6,919 nt of DNA from Treponema sp. GTDB taxonomy: Bacteria; Spirochaetota; Spirochaetia; Treponematales; Breznakiellaceae. Below the pieces are notes generated by a model that saw only the letters and a program-made list of their open reading frames with translations, was not told the origin of the DNA and ran no database searches. Each line of letters begins with the position of its first letter. Position 1 is the first letter of the stretch. Shown piece by piece: positions 5,845 to 6,919 of this stretch. Made by a program: the position numbers and the translations under genes. The stretch spans positions 1-6,919 of the forward strand of contig JAITQR010000078.1 of assembly GCA_031288815.1 (NCBI GenBank). The letters are read 5' to 3'.

Positions 5845-6794
5845 ATATTTTTTATAATCTCCGTCACCAGGCGGGCGAACCGATCCCCCACCCGCCCCGC
5901 CGTCTCGGTAACATCTTCGGCGGTGACGGGCTTGTCCAGTATCCCCGCCGCCATGTTCGTGATACAGGACAGGGCCAGAATCTTCATGCCGCAGTGACGG
6001 GCCGCAATGGCCTCGGGAACCGTAGACATACCGACAGCGCTTGCGCCAAAGGACCGAAAAAGCCGAATCTCGGCGGGAGTCTCGAAACTGGGGCCGCCGC
6101 ACCCCAGGTACACCCCTTCCCGCAGGGGGATCCCCAGGACGGCGGCGGCTTGTTTTGCCGTTTCCGCCAATTCCGGCGTATAAGTCTTACTCATATCGGG
6201 GAACCGCGGGCCGAAGTCCTCCGCGTTGGGCCCGATGAGGGGATTGCTTCCCGTAAAATTAATATGATCGGTAACCAGCATCAGATCTCCCGGCGCAAAG
6301 GAGAAATCCAGCCCCCCGGCGGCATTGGTCAGAATCAGGGTCCTGATCCCCATGGCGGCCATCACCCGCACCGGGTAGGTGACCTCCGCCATGGAGTACC
6401 CTTCATAATAGTGGAAACGGCCCTGCATGCAGAACACCGTCTTTCCCTCGGAACGGGGAAACCTCCCGATGATCAGGTTCCCCCGGTGGCCCGGGACAGT
6501 ACTCCGCGGAAAATAGGGCAGTTCCCTGTAGGGGATGGTACAGGGACCGGTCGGGTCACCGGGATCAAATGAACCGTCGGCCCTCCCAATCTCATCTCCC
6601 AGATCGCCCAAACCCGAACCGAGGATCAGGCCTATTTCCGGCTTCAAAACCGTCCGCCCATTGATAACCGCAACGGTTTCCGCCACTTTCTCTCCCAGAC
6701 CGGGGATCGCGGGACGATCCTCGCCTCCATAATGCCGCTTTACTCCCATGATAATTCCAGTTTTTATCATAGAGAATTCCGGGCCGGTTTTCAA
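5841..6794 (-). CDS. punA: Purine-nucleoside phosphorylase (trimeric, 6-oxopurine type)
   Basis: Cytoplasmic enzyme cleaving inosine, guanosine and their deoxy forms with phosphate to base plus (deoxy)ribose 1-phosphate. It resembles Bacillus subtilis PupG and human PNP. Visible motifs: phosphate loop GSGLG (59-63), GHRG with His103, QGRFHYYEGY (124-133), NAAGG (157-161), DHINF (176-180), GPSFETPAE (234-242) with Glu238, VGMSTVPE (254-261), and SCITN (276-280) with Asn280. The Glu238/Asn280 pair is the guanine/hypoxanthine-recognising set, and argues against methylthioadenosine phosphorylase, which has aspartates there. The frame gives 317 residues from a TTG at 6794 that follows AAGGGA by four bases; the family is about 270-280, and the homologous part begins near residue 33. 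ATGs at 6770 and 6749 are alternatives with weaker ribosome sites, so the true N-terminus is unclear. It lies 46 bases after the preceding gene and overlaps the cupin gene. Confidence 0.95.
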   Translation of the reverse strand: MKTGPEFSMIKTGIIMGVKRHYGGEDRPAIPGLGEKVAETVAVINGRTVLKPEIGLILGSGLGDLGDEIGRADGSFDPGDPTGPCTIPYRELPYFPRSTVPGHRGNLIIGRFPRSEGKTVFCMQGRFHYYEGYSMAEVTYPVRVMAAMGIRTLILTNAAGGLDFSFAPGDLMLVTDHINFTGSNPLIGPNAEDFGPRFPDMSKTYTPELAETAKQAAAVLGIPLREGVYLGCGGPSFETPAEIRLFRSFGASAVGMSTVPEAIAARHCGMKILALSCITNMAAGILDKPVTAEDVTETAGRVGDRFARLVTEIIKNI

Positions 6795-6840
6795 TCGGTC
6801 CCTTGGCAGGATCAGAATAGACGTATAGAAAAGGGTTATG

Positions 6841-6919
6841 TTAAAAAGCGAGAAATTCCCCGGCCGTACAGAGGGCGTCGATCCTCTTGTCCGTACTTTC
6901 GACGGGAACCTCGCGCACG
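6841..6919 (-). CDS. 3' end of an unidentified upstream gene (partial)
   Basis: The minus strand enters the window in an open frame and ends at TAA (6841-6843) after 25 full codons, the protein ending LCTAGEFLAF. The composition (charged residues, then a hydrophobic end, with G/C-rich codons) looks like real coding sequence, and the other two minus frames are less convincing. The product cannot be recognised from this tail. Lying 46 bases upstream of the phosphorylase in the same direction, with no terminator visible between, it may be the previous gene of the same operon. Confidence 0.6.
   Translation of the reverse strand, partial: VREVPVESTDKRIDALCTAGEFLAF

Noticed and set aside
5845..6102. 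Upstream extension of the cupin frame by 86 codons
   Set aside because: It overlaps the phosphorylase in another frame, and the Cupin_5 family match begins just after ATG 5844, which is coupled to the phosphorylase stop.
6795..6840. Possible promoter TTAACA ... TATTCT between the partial gene and the phosphorylase
   Set aside because: The -35-like element overlaps the stop codon, the spacer is 19 bases and the -10 matches only four of six positions; too weak to call.
1..6919. CRISPR, phage, transposon, tRNA/rRNA or defence system
   Set aside because: No spaced repeat array, transposase or integrase motif, terminal inverted repeats or structured RNA gene was found; all coding sequence is explained by transport and metabolic genes.

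Overview
The window is a single-direction gene cluster: every supported gene lies on the minus strand, so transcription runs from high to low coordinates. It reads as a purine-nucleoside uptake and salvage locus. In transcriptional order it holds: the last 25 codons of an unidentified gene (6841-6919); a 6-oxopurine nucleoside phosphorylase (5841-6794); a Cupin_5/DUF985 protein (5398-5844); a KduD-like short-chain dehydrogenase (4607-5359); then a BMP/PnrA-type ABC importer made of a binding protein (3354-4478), a double-NBD ATPase (1791-3350), a first permease (622-1794) and a second permease cut by the window edge (1-622).

Packing is tight. Phosphorylase and cupin overlap by 4 bases (ATGA), ATPase and first permease by 4 bases (ATGA), the two permeases by 1 base (TAATG), and binding protein and ATPase are 3 bases apart. 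The only sizeable gap is the AT-rich 128 bases between the dehydrogenase and the binding protein. It holds a 14-bp tandem repeat, a candidate extended -10 promoter, a group of TTCTT/AAGAA half-sites, a possible 16-codon leader ORF and a strong Shine-Dalgarno. I infer two coupled transcription units: an enzyme module and a transporter module with its own start. No stretch over 300 bases lacks a gene. I saw no RNA gene, mobile element, CRISPR array or convincing terminator.

Proposed working: the binding protein captures purine nucleoside in the periplasm, the ATPase/permease complex imports it, and the phosphorylase splits it into base and (deoxy)ribose 1-phosphate. The cupin and dehydrogenase belong to families acting on small polar or sugar-like ligands and may handle the sugar part, but that is inference from context only.

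Organism: genes are rich in G/C at third codon positions while the main intergenic gap is AT-rich. The binding protein has a Sec signal ending VFA-GGG with no lipobox cysteine, implying a diderm with a periplasm. That type of signal, together with a BMP/Pnr transporter, suggests a spirochaete of the Treponema/Spirochaeta group, but this is a low-to-moderate confidence guess with no marker gene behind it.
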